Part shown: in pieces, positions 47,619 to 57,080 of the stretch
Position numbering within the stretch: position 1 is the stretch's first letter
Layout of the letters: every line of letters starts with the position of its first letter
Origin: Trebouxia sp. TZW2008
Taxonomy: Eukaryota > Chlorophyta > Trebouxiophyceae > Trebouxiales > Trebouxiaceae
Assembly: GCA_002118135.1 (NCBI GenBank)
Contig: BDIU01000371.1
Coordinates: 62,254-126,253 of the forward strand
Reading direction: 5' to 3'
Length of the DNA stretch: 64,000 nt
Program-made: the position numbers and the translations under genes
Notes under the pieces: generated by a model
What the model was told of the DNA's origin: nothing
What the model saw: only the letters and a program-made list of their open reading frames with translations
Databases searched by the model: none

Positions 47619-48068
47619 GTGTTCCAGTCTCTCGTTAGTGTGCAAAGGCCTTTTGATGCTGGCTTTAACTTAGCATCTCCCAAGAGAGACACACAGATTC
47701 TGCAGCATGCAGACTGGCTGCAGTTGAGTCAGCTTGCAGAACACATGTTTGGCCTCCTGCAACATGACGAAGGTTGGCTTCAACTGCATATGCCGGCACT
47801 GACTGAGGAGCTGTGCATTTTAGGTGAAAATTGCTTGCTCATTGAACACAACGATCACGGCTGGAAAATAGATGGTGAATCGTCCAGGAACAGTCCTCCA
47901 ATCCTGGACTTGGCATGTATGCCAAAGGAAGTCAATCAGGTTGTGTTGAAGCTGTGTGATGACATCAATAGCTTTTGGCATCTTCCTAGATCCAAAGCTC
48001 TGCTGGACATTGATGATGCTTGCCAGAAGAGAGTCGACTTTGCTTATGCCGGAAACATTCATGTCTGA
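47619..48068 (+). CDS. Orphan reading frame, possible exon of unknown gene
   Basis: A 149-codon frame with protein-like composition (QHADWLQLSQLAEHMFGLLQ, LTEELCILGENCLLIEHND, VNQVVLKLCDDINSF). It has no in-frame ATG at its start but an acceptor-like TGTTCCAG at 47619, so it may be a 3' exon whose partner is not identified. I do not recognise the family. The stop is at 48066-48068. Confidence 0.35.
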   Translation: MFQSLVSVQRPFDAGFNLASPKRDTQILQHADWLQLSQLAEHMFGLLQHDEGWLQLHMPALTEELCILGENCLLIEHNDHGWKIDGESSRNSPPILDLACMPKEVNQVVLKLCDDINSFWHLPRSKALLDIDDACQKRVDFAYAGNIHV

Positions 48069-48562
48069 CTGGAAACAAATCAATATGGGCTGCATTTGTT
48101 GTTTGACAATGTGCAATAGTGATTGTTGTCTGCGTCAGTATAGCGCTGACACTGTGCAAAATTACACGTCAATGCTTGGACCCATGACTTCTGGAAGCAA
48201 TGTTGCAGCACCGTACAGCCCTTGAAATGGAGCTTGTCGGTATAGGGCTTGCTCAGTGGTGATATACTGAGTGTCAAAATCACATTGTCAAAGAAATGCA
48301 AGTGAGATTACAAACTTACTTTCTCCTGCACACTGCATTACAAAAGCGCATCAGCAACCTGGCCAAACCCGTGGTGAAACAGCAACTGAAACTGATTCTC
48401 TGGCAGTGTTGCAACATGTGGTGCATAGCTCCTACACATTTTATTCCCAAATCCCGATATCTGTGAGCAATGCTCCTGAAAGCCTGAATCATTGCGCCAG
48501 CCTTAGCACTCCTTGCCCCATCTCAAGACTAGAGCATGACACAGCTAGCTTTCCCGGCACTC

Positions 48563-51500
48563 TCAGAGAAGCTTATTCAATCTATGGTCATCATATGTGA
48601 TGTTGAAAGTCTGTTTTCCTAGAGTGGTTGCAGAGGCTCCATCATAAGTGCCAGGCCCAGGGGGAGCGCCCTTCAAATTCACCCTGAACCTGTCTGAGCC
48701 TGCTGCAAAGCCGGCCTTGATGCGTGTGAAAGCCTTGGATGCGCGCTGCAAGTCCATGGCTGCGTTGCTGTAAGTGCCTGGACCTGGCACTGTATCTGCA
48801 GCAGCAAATGGCAAGTCATCAGACAGGCAATCAAAAGACGCTGCATCTCTGTAGCTGCCTAAACCTGGCACTGTATCAGCACCATGAGGGAACCAAAACG
48901 GCAAGTCATCAGACAGGCAATCCAAAGACGCTGCATCTCTGTAGCTGCCTAAAGCTGGCACTGTATCACCACCATGAGGGCGTCAATATGGCAAGTCATC
49001 AGACACACGATCCAAAGATGCTGCAGTACTGTAAGTGCCTGGACCTGGGACTGCATCTGCAGCACCATGAGAGAAGAAGTCAGACATTCTCCAAATTGTT
49101 TCGCACAATTGCTATATGGCTTCTTTTCTGAAGCTTGTGGCTGAGATAGTGAACAAAATTGGTGTGAAAGCCTTGGATGCACAGTCCATGGCTGCGTTGC
49201 TGTAAGAGTATGGACCTGGCACTGTATCTGCAGCATCAAAATGACAAGTCATCAGACAGGCAATCAAAAGACGCTGCACTGCTGAAGCTGCCTAAACTTG
49301 ACACTGTATCTGCAACTTCATGGTAGCTATCAGCAAGCAATCACAGGGGCGCTTCACTGCATTAGCCGCCTGTACCTGGCACTGTATCCGCAGCACAACA
49401 AGGGAGGAAGCCTTACTTTCCCCAACTTCTTCTGCTAAATAGTCACCCTGAGGTTAAAGCAACAGCCAAACAAGACAAGGAAAAGCAGAGGTACAAGAAA
49501 GCATCATGCTGTCAGCGGATTTACACATTGCAGGCAGTGAGCAGCGCTTTGAGTGCCAGGACAGGGTGACTCAAGATGGCCCTGAAGCAAGAAATGTCTA
49601 CTGAAACGCAAAGCACAGAGCTTCAGAGGCCAGGAGTTGTGCAGGCAGCTGAGGCACAGATGGTCACTGAAGAAGCAATTGCAGTCACCTGATAAAGCAT
49701 TTACAGTCATTCAACAACGCATAATCATTGAAGGAGTAGATAGGACCTTTAGAGGCTACTGTATTTGGCAGGGTTGCACGTGTGTTTGTTAGACATTCCA
49801 TTCTAAAGATGGAAGTGAAGGGGCAATACCTTTGAGGCCAGGAGTCATGCGGGCAGCAGATGTGAAGACTTGACCCTGCTTGCCTCGGCAGCGCCTCACA
49901 CGCTCTTGCAGCTCATGTCCTATGCTGCCAGCCTCAGCCACATTGTAACTGCCTGCATTTGCAACGCCTCCCTTTGCTGCTGACATTTACATGTATAGGT
50001 CGCCATGTCAACTGAGTCACAGGAACACAGAGATGCACTGGACAGGATGGTGCGTTTGCAGAGGACCACAATGTGGGCATATATCGACCACTCCTTCATG
50101 GATATGCTCTTGCAGCTCATGTCGCATGCTGTCTGCTTCAGCCACATTGTAACTGCCTGCACGTACAACCAATGTGACACTCCTGCTTGCTTTTATGTCA
50201 ACAAGCCAATATGACAGAAGACAAATTTATTGAGTTAAAGAAGAGCTGGCATGCGTTTGACCACATGTTCAATGGCGAGGTCTTCTGTGTGTATGTCTCA
50301 TAGGGGAGCACAGTGTGGGCAAGAGGCTGTTACATTTCCAGGCAGAGGAAAAAGCAGCAGCTGATGGTAAGCGCAAGACACACGTGCCAGCTTGATACTC
50401 AATGTTGCTGCAGTCTTTCTGATGCATGCATTGTGGACTTTGCACAACAAAATGCCTCTGCATGAATCTGTTTTGGGAGCATGTGTGTCAGCACAAGAGA
50501 GCTTTTCAATTGCTGTGTAGGAATTTGATGACCATACCTGGGCCCAGCTGGTAGGCAGCTGCTGCGCTAGGCACGCTCTGCAGAGTTCCCTCAGCCTCCA
50601 ACAATGCTCTGCAGTGTGCCTGCAAGCATTCTCAGAATCGGCCTATTTGTTCATGGACATGATGTATGCTTGATGCTAGGGCTTTCTGCAGTGTTCCCTC
50701 AGCCTCTAACAATGCTCTGCGATGCGCCTGCAAGCATGTTCAGGGGGCTAAACTTTTTGTCTACCCAGAAGATATACGCATGATGCTAGCAGAGCTTTGC
50801 AGTGTGCCTGCAAGCACTGCCAGCATTGCTCTTTCCTTATCGGACACGGTTCACAAAGCTGCTAGGGTAAGGCACAGGGTTCCAGGTTTGCAGGAGGTCC
50901 TCAGCCTCTGACAATGCTCTGAAATGTGCCTGCAAGCAACGCCTTGTTTGGAAGGCACTATACCTTGGATGCTGGTACGGTTCTGTCTGCGTGATGACCA
51001 GCTTGACTTGTTGCTTCTGCAAGCAATTCCACATTACTTGGTGCGGCAGTCAAAGGCATTTTTTGTGTTTCCAGGTGCTTGCTTATAGAATCTGTGATAT
51101 TAGGCAAGTGTAAACTACATTTGCCAAGAGGCCAATTGCCAGACAGGGCTGACTCTGGGCTGAACGAAGTAGAACCTAAGGCATTTCTAGAGAAAAGAGC
51201 TGATGAGTACAATATGTATGGAAACAGATATATGGCAACAATGCAAAAGGAAGGGCACTCACTGGGGGCACAATGGTTTGCATGGGGCGGTCAAATCTGT
51301 CCTGCCTATCCTGGAAGGCGGGGGTGGGCCGCACAGGCCCTGGGGCTGATCTGGGTGCACTGTAGCTGCCCGGTCCTCTTGATGCCTGCACCAAAAGAGC
51401 TGTTCAAAACCAGCACAGCACAGCACAGCACAGCACAGCACAGCACAGCACAGCACAGCACAGCACAGCACAGCACAGCACAGCACAGCACAGCAGGGCA

Positions 51501-54500
51501 GCAGATAGCCAAAGCATGTTTGAGCTGATCAAGCCGCAACTTTCTGCTAGGCAGGTGTGTCAGCATTGTGTGAAGGTCAATACTTTTGCAATGTCTCTAT
51601 CAAGCTGTACAAATTGAATGTAAAGCCATATGTGCAGGGTCTGACAAGGGGATGATGCATTGATATGACACATGTCAACAGGCGCTGAGATGACTCAATG
51701 CCTTTGACATTCAAAACAATCAATAACAGCGGGCTCACTGCACCAGAGTCAGAGGCTTGAACTTAACATACCTCTTCCCCACACCAAAGGCGCCATGCTG
51801 CGCTATGCGTTCAAATTCTAGGAGATGGTGAGATGACTCACCGCGCCAGAGTCAGAGGTCTTGGACTTGATAAATCGCTCACCAACACCAAAAGCGCCAT
51901 GCCTGGCTGTGTTGGTGGTCATTCTCTCAACCTCTGTCTGCATGGACATGCTGGACTGGTCGTACGTCCCTGGCCCTGGGGCACTTGATGCAAACTTTCC
52001 CCACCTGTTGAGCAAGCACTGATGTCATTTGATGTCAACAGCATACTACTGTCTCTGACGTGATCAATATACATGCGCACAAGGAACCTTGCCTAGGCTT
52101 GCTTGATGCAGAGTTTCCTCATGCGCTGATCGAGCAACATAGTCAGCAATGGTAACATTAAAGAAGCTGGTCAGCACTTCGTGTTGTTGATCCTCTTCTT
52201 GACCCCTGCCTGCGTTGACATGCTGAATTGGTCATATGCCCCTGGCCCTGGGGCACTTGTAGCCAATTTGCCCCACCTATTGAAGAAGCACCCAAGTTAT
52301 GTAATGCCAACAGCCTACACCTCAAGATTCCTGGCAATGCTGAAGCTTCTGCAGAAGGTGCTCAAATGCTGAAATGGCACCTGGTATGTTGGCATTTGAT
52401 TGTACATTGCTTGAGCAATGTACCATGTTGGGCATTACTGCACATCCTCAGATATTGGGTGTCGGTGTTTGGAATGGGCACTTGTTGCAACTCAGTCAGC
52501 AGTGAAAGGCATGCATTGCACATAGCTTCACAGGACTGTCCCAGGCTTTACAAGCTTTCAGGATTTGCCAGTGACTGCACCGTCAGGGGGATGTATGATG
52601 TATGGCTTCACAGGTCAATCCCAGCTATTGCAAAGCAAAGTGGTCATCAGCTGTCAAAGGTGTGAGCAGTCATGGGCATGCATTGCATATAACTTCAAAG
52701 CAGCATGATCATCAGCAGCAAAAGTCACCTGGAAATGCTGCAACCAAGGCTGGTGCCAGGCTGTTCGAGGATCAAAACACTTCAGACATCAGGATACACC
52801 AAAGCAGTCACAGACAGGCAATGCATACAGCTTGGTAGTGCAACCCAGCTGTTACAGTTGTGCTCAAGCAAAGCCCTCATCAGCAATACAACATACCTAG
52901 AAATGCTAGACCCAAAAGCTGGTGCCAGGCTATCTGAGGGCTGAGCAGCAGCCAGCCAGCTCTGTGTGAGGTCTCGTCCATATGCACCAGGCCCAGGCAT
53001 GTCTGCTGCTCCAGGGTCTGCTAAGCCTGGCCGCTGTGCTTTGCCACCATAGAATTTGGCAGCAGGCTTCTTGAGGACTTTGTCAAAGGCTGTGGGCAGA
53101 TTGGTGTAGGAGCCAGGACCGACAGGGTTCTGAGTCTGTACCACCTTGCTGCTGCTGGTCACCTGCACCAACGTTGGGTTTGCCCATGTTCAATTGAGCA
53201 CTCTTTGTGAAGGGCACATTGGTGTAGGAGCCAGGGCCGATAGGGTTCTGAGTCTGTACCACCTTGCTGCTGCTGGTCACCTGCACCGACATTGGGTTTG
53301 CCCATGTTCAATCGAGCACTCTTTGTGAAGAGCACATTGGTGTAGGAGCCAGGGCCGATAGGACTCTGACCCTGTATCACCTTGCTACTGCTGGTCACCT
53401 GCACCAATAACGTCAGAGGAATCAATCCTGCAATTATTGGTCTCTCTGACAACCGACAATTTGCTCAACATGCAAGCTTTCTTGAGAACGCATGGTGTGC
53501 TTGAATGTAACTCTGATGTGTTGTGATGGTGTTTCACTCAAGTCATGACTTGACAGCTTACATGTCATGAAGTGGCCTGTAACATGAGGCTATGTATCTC
53601 TCAATATGATGGAGACTGTGCTGGAGACTGTGTTGTTGTGCAATGCCACCAGGCACTGGTGACTGACCTCAACATCCCCACTTTTGACAGCAGCACGCAC
53701 CATTTCCTTCACAGCTGTGGCCTCTACTCGTTACACTGTACAATATTGATGCCTCATGTACCCATTTCTGAGTAAAATTGAACCATGCACTTGCCGCTGA
53801 CCTGATGTCTCCGTGTTTGATGGGAACGCACACATGATACACACTGGGTCCTGATCTACTGTGTCCATGCTTCAGGAAAATACCTCAACCTCTCCATGCT
53901 TGATGGCAGCACGCACCATCTCCTCCACAGCTATGACCTCTACACCAGCAGTCAAGTACAACAGACACGCATGAACTGCTGTATATGCAAATGTACAATA
54001 GCTGCTGCTCTTGACATTTCCATGCTTGGTTGCAGCGTGCGACCCCTCCTCCAAAAGTTCAGCAGACACACAATATACAGTATGTCATACACAACAAGCA
54101 TGCACTGAACTGCTATGCAAAAGGATTGTACACTAGCTGCTGACCTCAACATCTCTATGCTTGATGGCAGCACGCACCACTTCCTTCACAGCTGTGGCCT
54201 CCCACCCAGCAGCTGATTGCAATGAACATGCATGAAAAATTGTACATGTGGTCGTGCATTAGCTGCTCACCTCAACATCTCCATGCTTGATGGCGGCTCG
54301 CACCACCTCCTCCACAGCTGTGGCCTCTACTCCCGCAGCCCGCCGGCTGGACCTCAGACGAGCATGCAGAGCAGCAATGGCGGCCATTGTATTGGGGTTT
54401 GCATTAGACTCAGGTGGGCGGTGCCTCTTAGCAGGGCTCTGAGGCTCCTTAGGAGTGTATGCTCCAGGGCCTGTTGACACAGTAGAGAGATCACAGAAGC

Positions 54501-56859
54501 ATCAGCAAGACAGCTGCTGGAAAGATGCGATGGCCGCCATGGTGTTGGGATTGGTAATGTTCTCAGGTGGCCAATGCCTCTTGGCCAGGCTCTAAGTGGC
54601 TCGCTCCTTGTTAGGGCTGGTGACTCAATGGGCATTTACCCTGCAGGACATACAGACAAAGCGGGAGTGACTCAGGGCTCAGGAACACAAGCAACATGCA
54701 GGATAGATACCTTCAGAAGATGCAAGGGCGGCCATGGTGTGGGGAAATGTAGCACAAGTGCTGTCTTGCCAGGCCCACGTGTCTTGCAGAGCAGTTGGTC
54801 TGGAGCAACACTAGCGCTGAGCAGCAAGGCAGCTCTGTCACTCTCAGGCCCTCTGTCAAACGCTGCTGCCCTAGGGTCAGGCCTAACAGCAGCACTACAA
54901 AAGGGCTGAAGCAATCTAGAAGCTGCAATGAAGCTGCAATGAAGAAGAGCTAAACCAGCAAATCTGGAGCGACACTAGAGCTGAGCAGCAAAGCAGCTCT
55001 GTCGATCTCAGACCCTCAGCCAAAAGCAGCTGCCCCAAGGCTTGCTCCTCACAGGAGCACTACAAAAGCAGTGGTGAAGCAGTATATAACCAATGAATTG
55101 AGCCTCCCAAGGCGTCAAAGAATATGAAGGAGCAGCTGACCTGGGGCAACGCTGGAGCTGAGCAGCAAAGCAGCTCTATCAATCTCAGGTCCTCTGCCAA
55201 ATGCAGCTGCCCTAGGGTCAGGCCTGACAGCCCCCACCCCTGGCTCATACTGCCCTGGCCCTACTTGGCTGTGGCGATCCCCTGAAAGGAAGACTCCGTC
55301 TGGTGGCGGCTGTGGCCGCAGCTGGCCATCTGCCGTCTCCTCATACCTTTTGACATAACATAATAATTCGTTCTTGGCATGCGCATTCACTTCGAAGAAT
55401 GGGCACGATAGTTCTTATTGTATGCTGTTTGATCAACGGACTTCACAGATGTGCATGTGACAGTCTCAGTATGAGCGCTCCTCACCATGATCCAGTTCTA
55501 AGACAGTCAACCAGGTGCTGTGCAGCTCCTATGTGAACGCTAGCATCTGCCTACTATGTGAATGACTGACTGAAGCTGACTGTAAAGTTTCTGCCAAGAC
55601 TCACCCATAGCTTTGAGCTTTTGAGGGGACAGACGGGGGCAAGTGGGGCTGCTGTGGGGGTGGCTTGGCCTTCTGGTGGCCCTGCTTGTGTGTTTCAACC
55701 CACAAGGGTCTCCTCTTGAAACTACTGGGAGCCTTGTAAGAGCCAGGGCCTGGTGTGAAAGCTGGAGTGTCCCTACACAAAGGAAAGAAAAGACCTCCAG
55801 TGTTAAAAACAGAAAAAATCAAAAGAGGGAAGAAATTGTATCCCGCTGAGATATTGTGCCAGCATAGGTCACTACCAGAGGCCCGGGACTGCTGCTCAAA
55901 CACCAGAATCAAGCACAAAGTGGACTCTGAGGGGTTTTGAACTCCTACAATATCCCCAAGACCAATGCGTCAACGCAGGCCGGCACGATGCATGTAATGG
56001 ATTGCAGCTGGCGAGCTTTGCAAGCAGTATGCACATGCACGTCAGAGCCTATTGGTTGACATGCAGGCGTGCATGAGCACAAGCTGCAGTGTTCATGCAT
56101 GTATGACAAACGCGCTTGCAGCGCAGAAACCAAGATTATAGCAGTGACAAAGCTGCAGTCTCTTGTATGTGCATCAAGATGAGGGCAGAAAGCAGAGCAA
56201 GCTTTGCTGCATGATGGGTGTGAAGTCATCAACGGCTGTCAAAACCAAGTTGGTGGTGTTCAGCGTAGGTTGAGCTGTCATTAGGCAAAAACAGCAGCGA
56301 CAGAATGGCTTGCTGTGGTGCACCTTCGCTCATGCAAGCGTGATACATTGCTGACAAAACTTGTGCTGGGACGCAGGTCCTGCAAACTGCTGCTTGATGT
56401 CCAGCTGTACTCGCCTGGTCCTGGATTGTACTGCAGCAACAGCATGCTGTGAGCTGTTTAGCTATGTCTGGCTTCAAAACATCGTAATAGGCAGAAAACA
56501 GCAAGCGCGGCCACCTCGGCTGAATTTGGTGCTGTGTCGACGCCACGCAATGAGCTGGTGGCAAAAGGCACGTAGCTCGGATGCTTGGCTTTGTATTGAT
56601 TCGGAAGGGTGTAGGAACCAGGCCCAACCTGAGGCACAAGGTGCATCACTTATCAACGCGGAAATCTCGCACTGCATATCGTGGCAATGATGCGCTTTGG
56701 CGCTCGCGAATGTCAGTGTAGGCATCGAGTTGAAGTGCAGGCTAGGCTGGGCTTGCACGGCTATCGTGCGCTCGAGGGACAAAATCAGCAGCTCACTTCT
56801 TGCGGTGTCTCCGGGGCGACGAACGGCGGCGAGCGTGGCGCACGAGCAACAAAGGCCAT
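48563..56859 (-). CDS. STPG2: STPG2-like sperm-tail PG-rich (SHIPPO) repeat protein
   Basis: Probable ciliary/axonemal protein built of PGPGxY repeats. Exon 1 (56859-56797) encodes MAFVARAPRSPPFVAPETPQ plus Glu and joins in phase at 56628 to VGPGSYTLPNQYKAKHPSYV. This start closely follows the animal STPG2 pattern. Later exons carry TPGPGSYKAPSSFKRRP (55.7 kb), SQVGPGQYEPGVGAVRP (55.2 kb), STGPGAYTPKEPQSPAKRH (54.47 kb), IGPGSYTNV and VGPGSYTNL (53.1-53.4 kb), MPGPGAYGRDLTQSWLA (53.0 kb), SAPGPGTYDQSS (51.98 kb), RGPGSYSAPRSAPGPV (51.38 kb) and PPGPGTYDGASATTLGKQTF followed by NITYD at the C-terminus. The stop is at 48563. About nine exon-derived tandem arrays fill its introns, so some PG repeats above may be noncoding copies. 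Confidence 0.75.
48750..49400 (-). repeat. STPG2 exon array A (about 6 copies)
   Basis: Units of about 85-110 bp share GTGCCTGGACCTGGCACTGT and GGCAAGTCATCAGACAGGCA. On the minus strand they read VPGPGTYS- or VPGLGSYRDAASFDCLSDDL-like peptides. The copy near 48770, encoding TVPGPGTYSNAAMDLQRAS, appears intact; others show changes such as loss of the PGPG core. Confidence 0.85.
49895..50165 (-). repeat. STPG2 exon array B (2 copies)
   Basis: GCTCTTGCAGCTCATGTC and CAGCCACATTGTAACTGCCT recur at about 49901-49955 and 50107-50162, with the same acceptor/donor-like edges. Confidence 0.8.
50570..50945 (-). repeat. STPG2 exon array C (3-4 copies)
   Basis: Units around 50575-50635, 50690-50745, 50795-50820 (partial) and 50895-50940 share CCCTCAGCCTC, AACAATGCTCTG and GTGCCTGCAAGCA. 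Confidence 0.8.
51411..51494 (-). repeat. (AGCAC)n pentanucleotide repeat beside a splice acceptor
   Basis: About 17 perfect units. On the STPG2 sense strand it reads (GTGCT)n and ends roughly 20 bp before the acceptor of the exon encoding RGPGSYSAPRSAPGP. Confidence 0.95.
51730..52310 (-). repeat. STPG2 exon array D (two interleaved duplicated pieces)
   Basis: CCAGAGTCAGAGG with a following CACCAAAG(C/G)CGCCATG segment occurs at about 51740-51800 and 51845-51903. The block with CCCTGGCCCTGGGGCACTTG and CCCCACCTRTTGA occurs at about 51950-52020 and 52215-52300. The 51818-52015 copy reads APGPGTYDQSSMS on the minus strand. Confidence 0.8.
52725..52945 (-). repeat. STPG2 exon array E (2 copies)
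   Basis: GAAATGCTGCAACCAAGGC with GGTGCCAGGCTGTTCGAGG near 52733-52772 matches a block near 52900-52942 that opens into the exon encoding MPGPGAYGRDLTQ. Confidence 0.75.
53095..53405 (-). repeat. STPG2 exon array F: three 118-bp copies
   Basis: Copies start near 53098, 53216 and 53334. Each encodes GPGSYTN preceded by VTSSSKVVQTQNP on the minus strand and carries about 50 bp of flanking sequence. Identity between copies is high, and all three keep the frame, making this one of the youngest ladders. Tandem PG repeats in the mature protein are possible. Confidence 0.85.
53655..54340 (-). repeat. STPG2 exon array G (5-6 copies)
   Basis: Units with GACCTCAACATCTCYATGCTTGATGGC and CTTCACAGCTGTGGCCTC (both within the same unit) occur near 53665, 53885, 54142 and 54268, with weaker partners near 53805 and 54015. 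The 54268 copy encodes EATAVEEVVRAAIKHGDVE and is the intact one. Confidence 0.8.
54365..54780 (-). repeat. STPG2 exon array H (2-3 copies)
   Basis: The exon encoding PQSPAKRHRPPE (about 54370-54475) has a decayed partner at about 54525-54630 (CTCAGGTGGCCAATGCCTC against CTCAGGTGGGCGGTGCCTC) and a short fragment near 54722-54745. Confidence 0.8.
54780..55235 (-). repeat. STPG2 exon array I: three copies
   Basis: Units near 54785-54900, 54960-55060 and 55133-55230 share CTGAGCAGCAAAGCAGCTCT and the block encoding RPDPRAAAFGRGPEIDRA. The 55.2 kb copy is contiguous with SQVGPGQYEPG and is the likely functional one. Periods are about 175 bp. Confidence 0.85.
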
Positions 56860-57080
56860 CTAAACAAGCCACGACGAGCCTTGTGCCAGCGTCGTGCGGC
56901 CTCAGGCGCAATGCAATGTGACCTATCAGCGCAGAGAATAGTCATGCACAGCAGGAAGAAGAAGACTGACCAAGTTCAAAAGCTGCCTCTAAGCTCACGT
57001 GCGCAGAGCTCCCTGTTGAGCTCTCGTTCAACGTCCTGCGGCGCTGTGACACCGATATTGAGTTTTCACTGTGCCGAATC
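56860..57080. promoter_or_regulatory. Compact divergent promoter, STPG2-like / argininosuccinate synthase
   Basis: Only 221 bp separate the two start codons, so both core promoters and 5' untranslated regions must fit or overlap here. No named element recognised. Confidence 0.55.

Noticed and set aside
48271..48600. 109-codon plus-strand frame overlapping the STPG2 3' end
   Set aside because: It is antisense to the STPG2 C-terminal exon over its last part, lacks recognisable family traits and has intron-like composition.
51079..51528. 149-codon plus-strand frame ending in a His-Ser-Thr-Ala-Gln repeat
   Set aside because: It runs through the AGCAC pentamer array and is antisense to an STPG2 exon.
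48750..55235. CRISPR-like or satellite array
   Set aside because: Units differ in length, contain exon sequence with splice sites and map to a single spliced gene; there are no uniform spacers.
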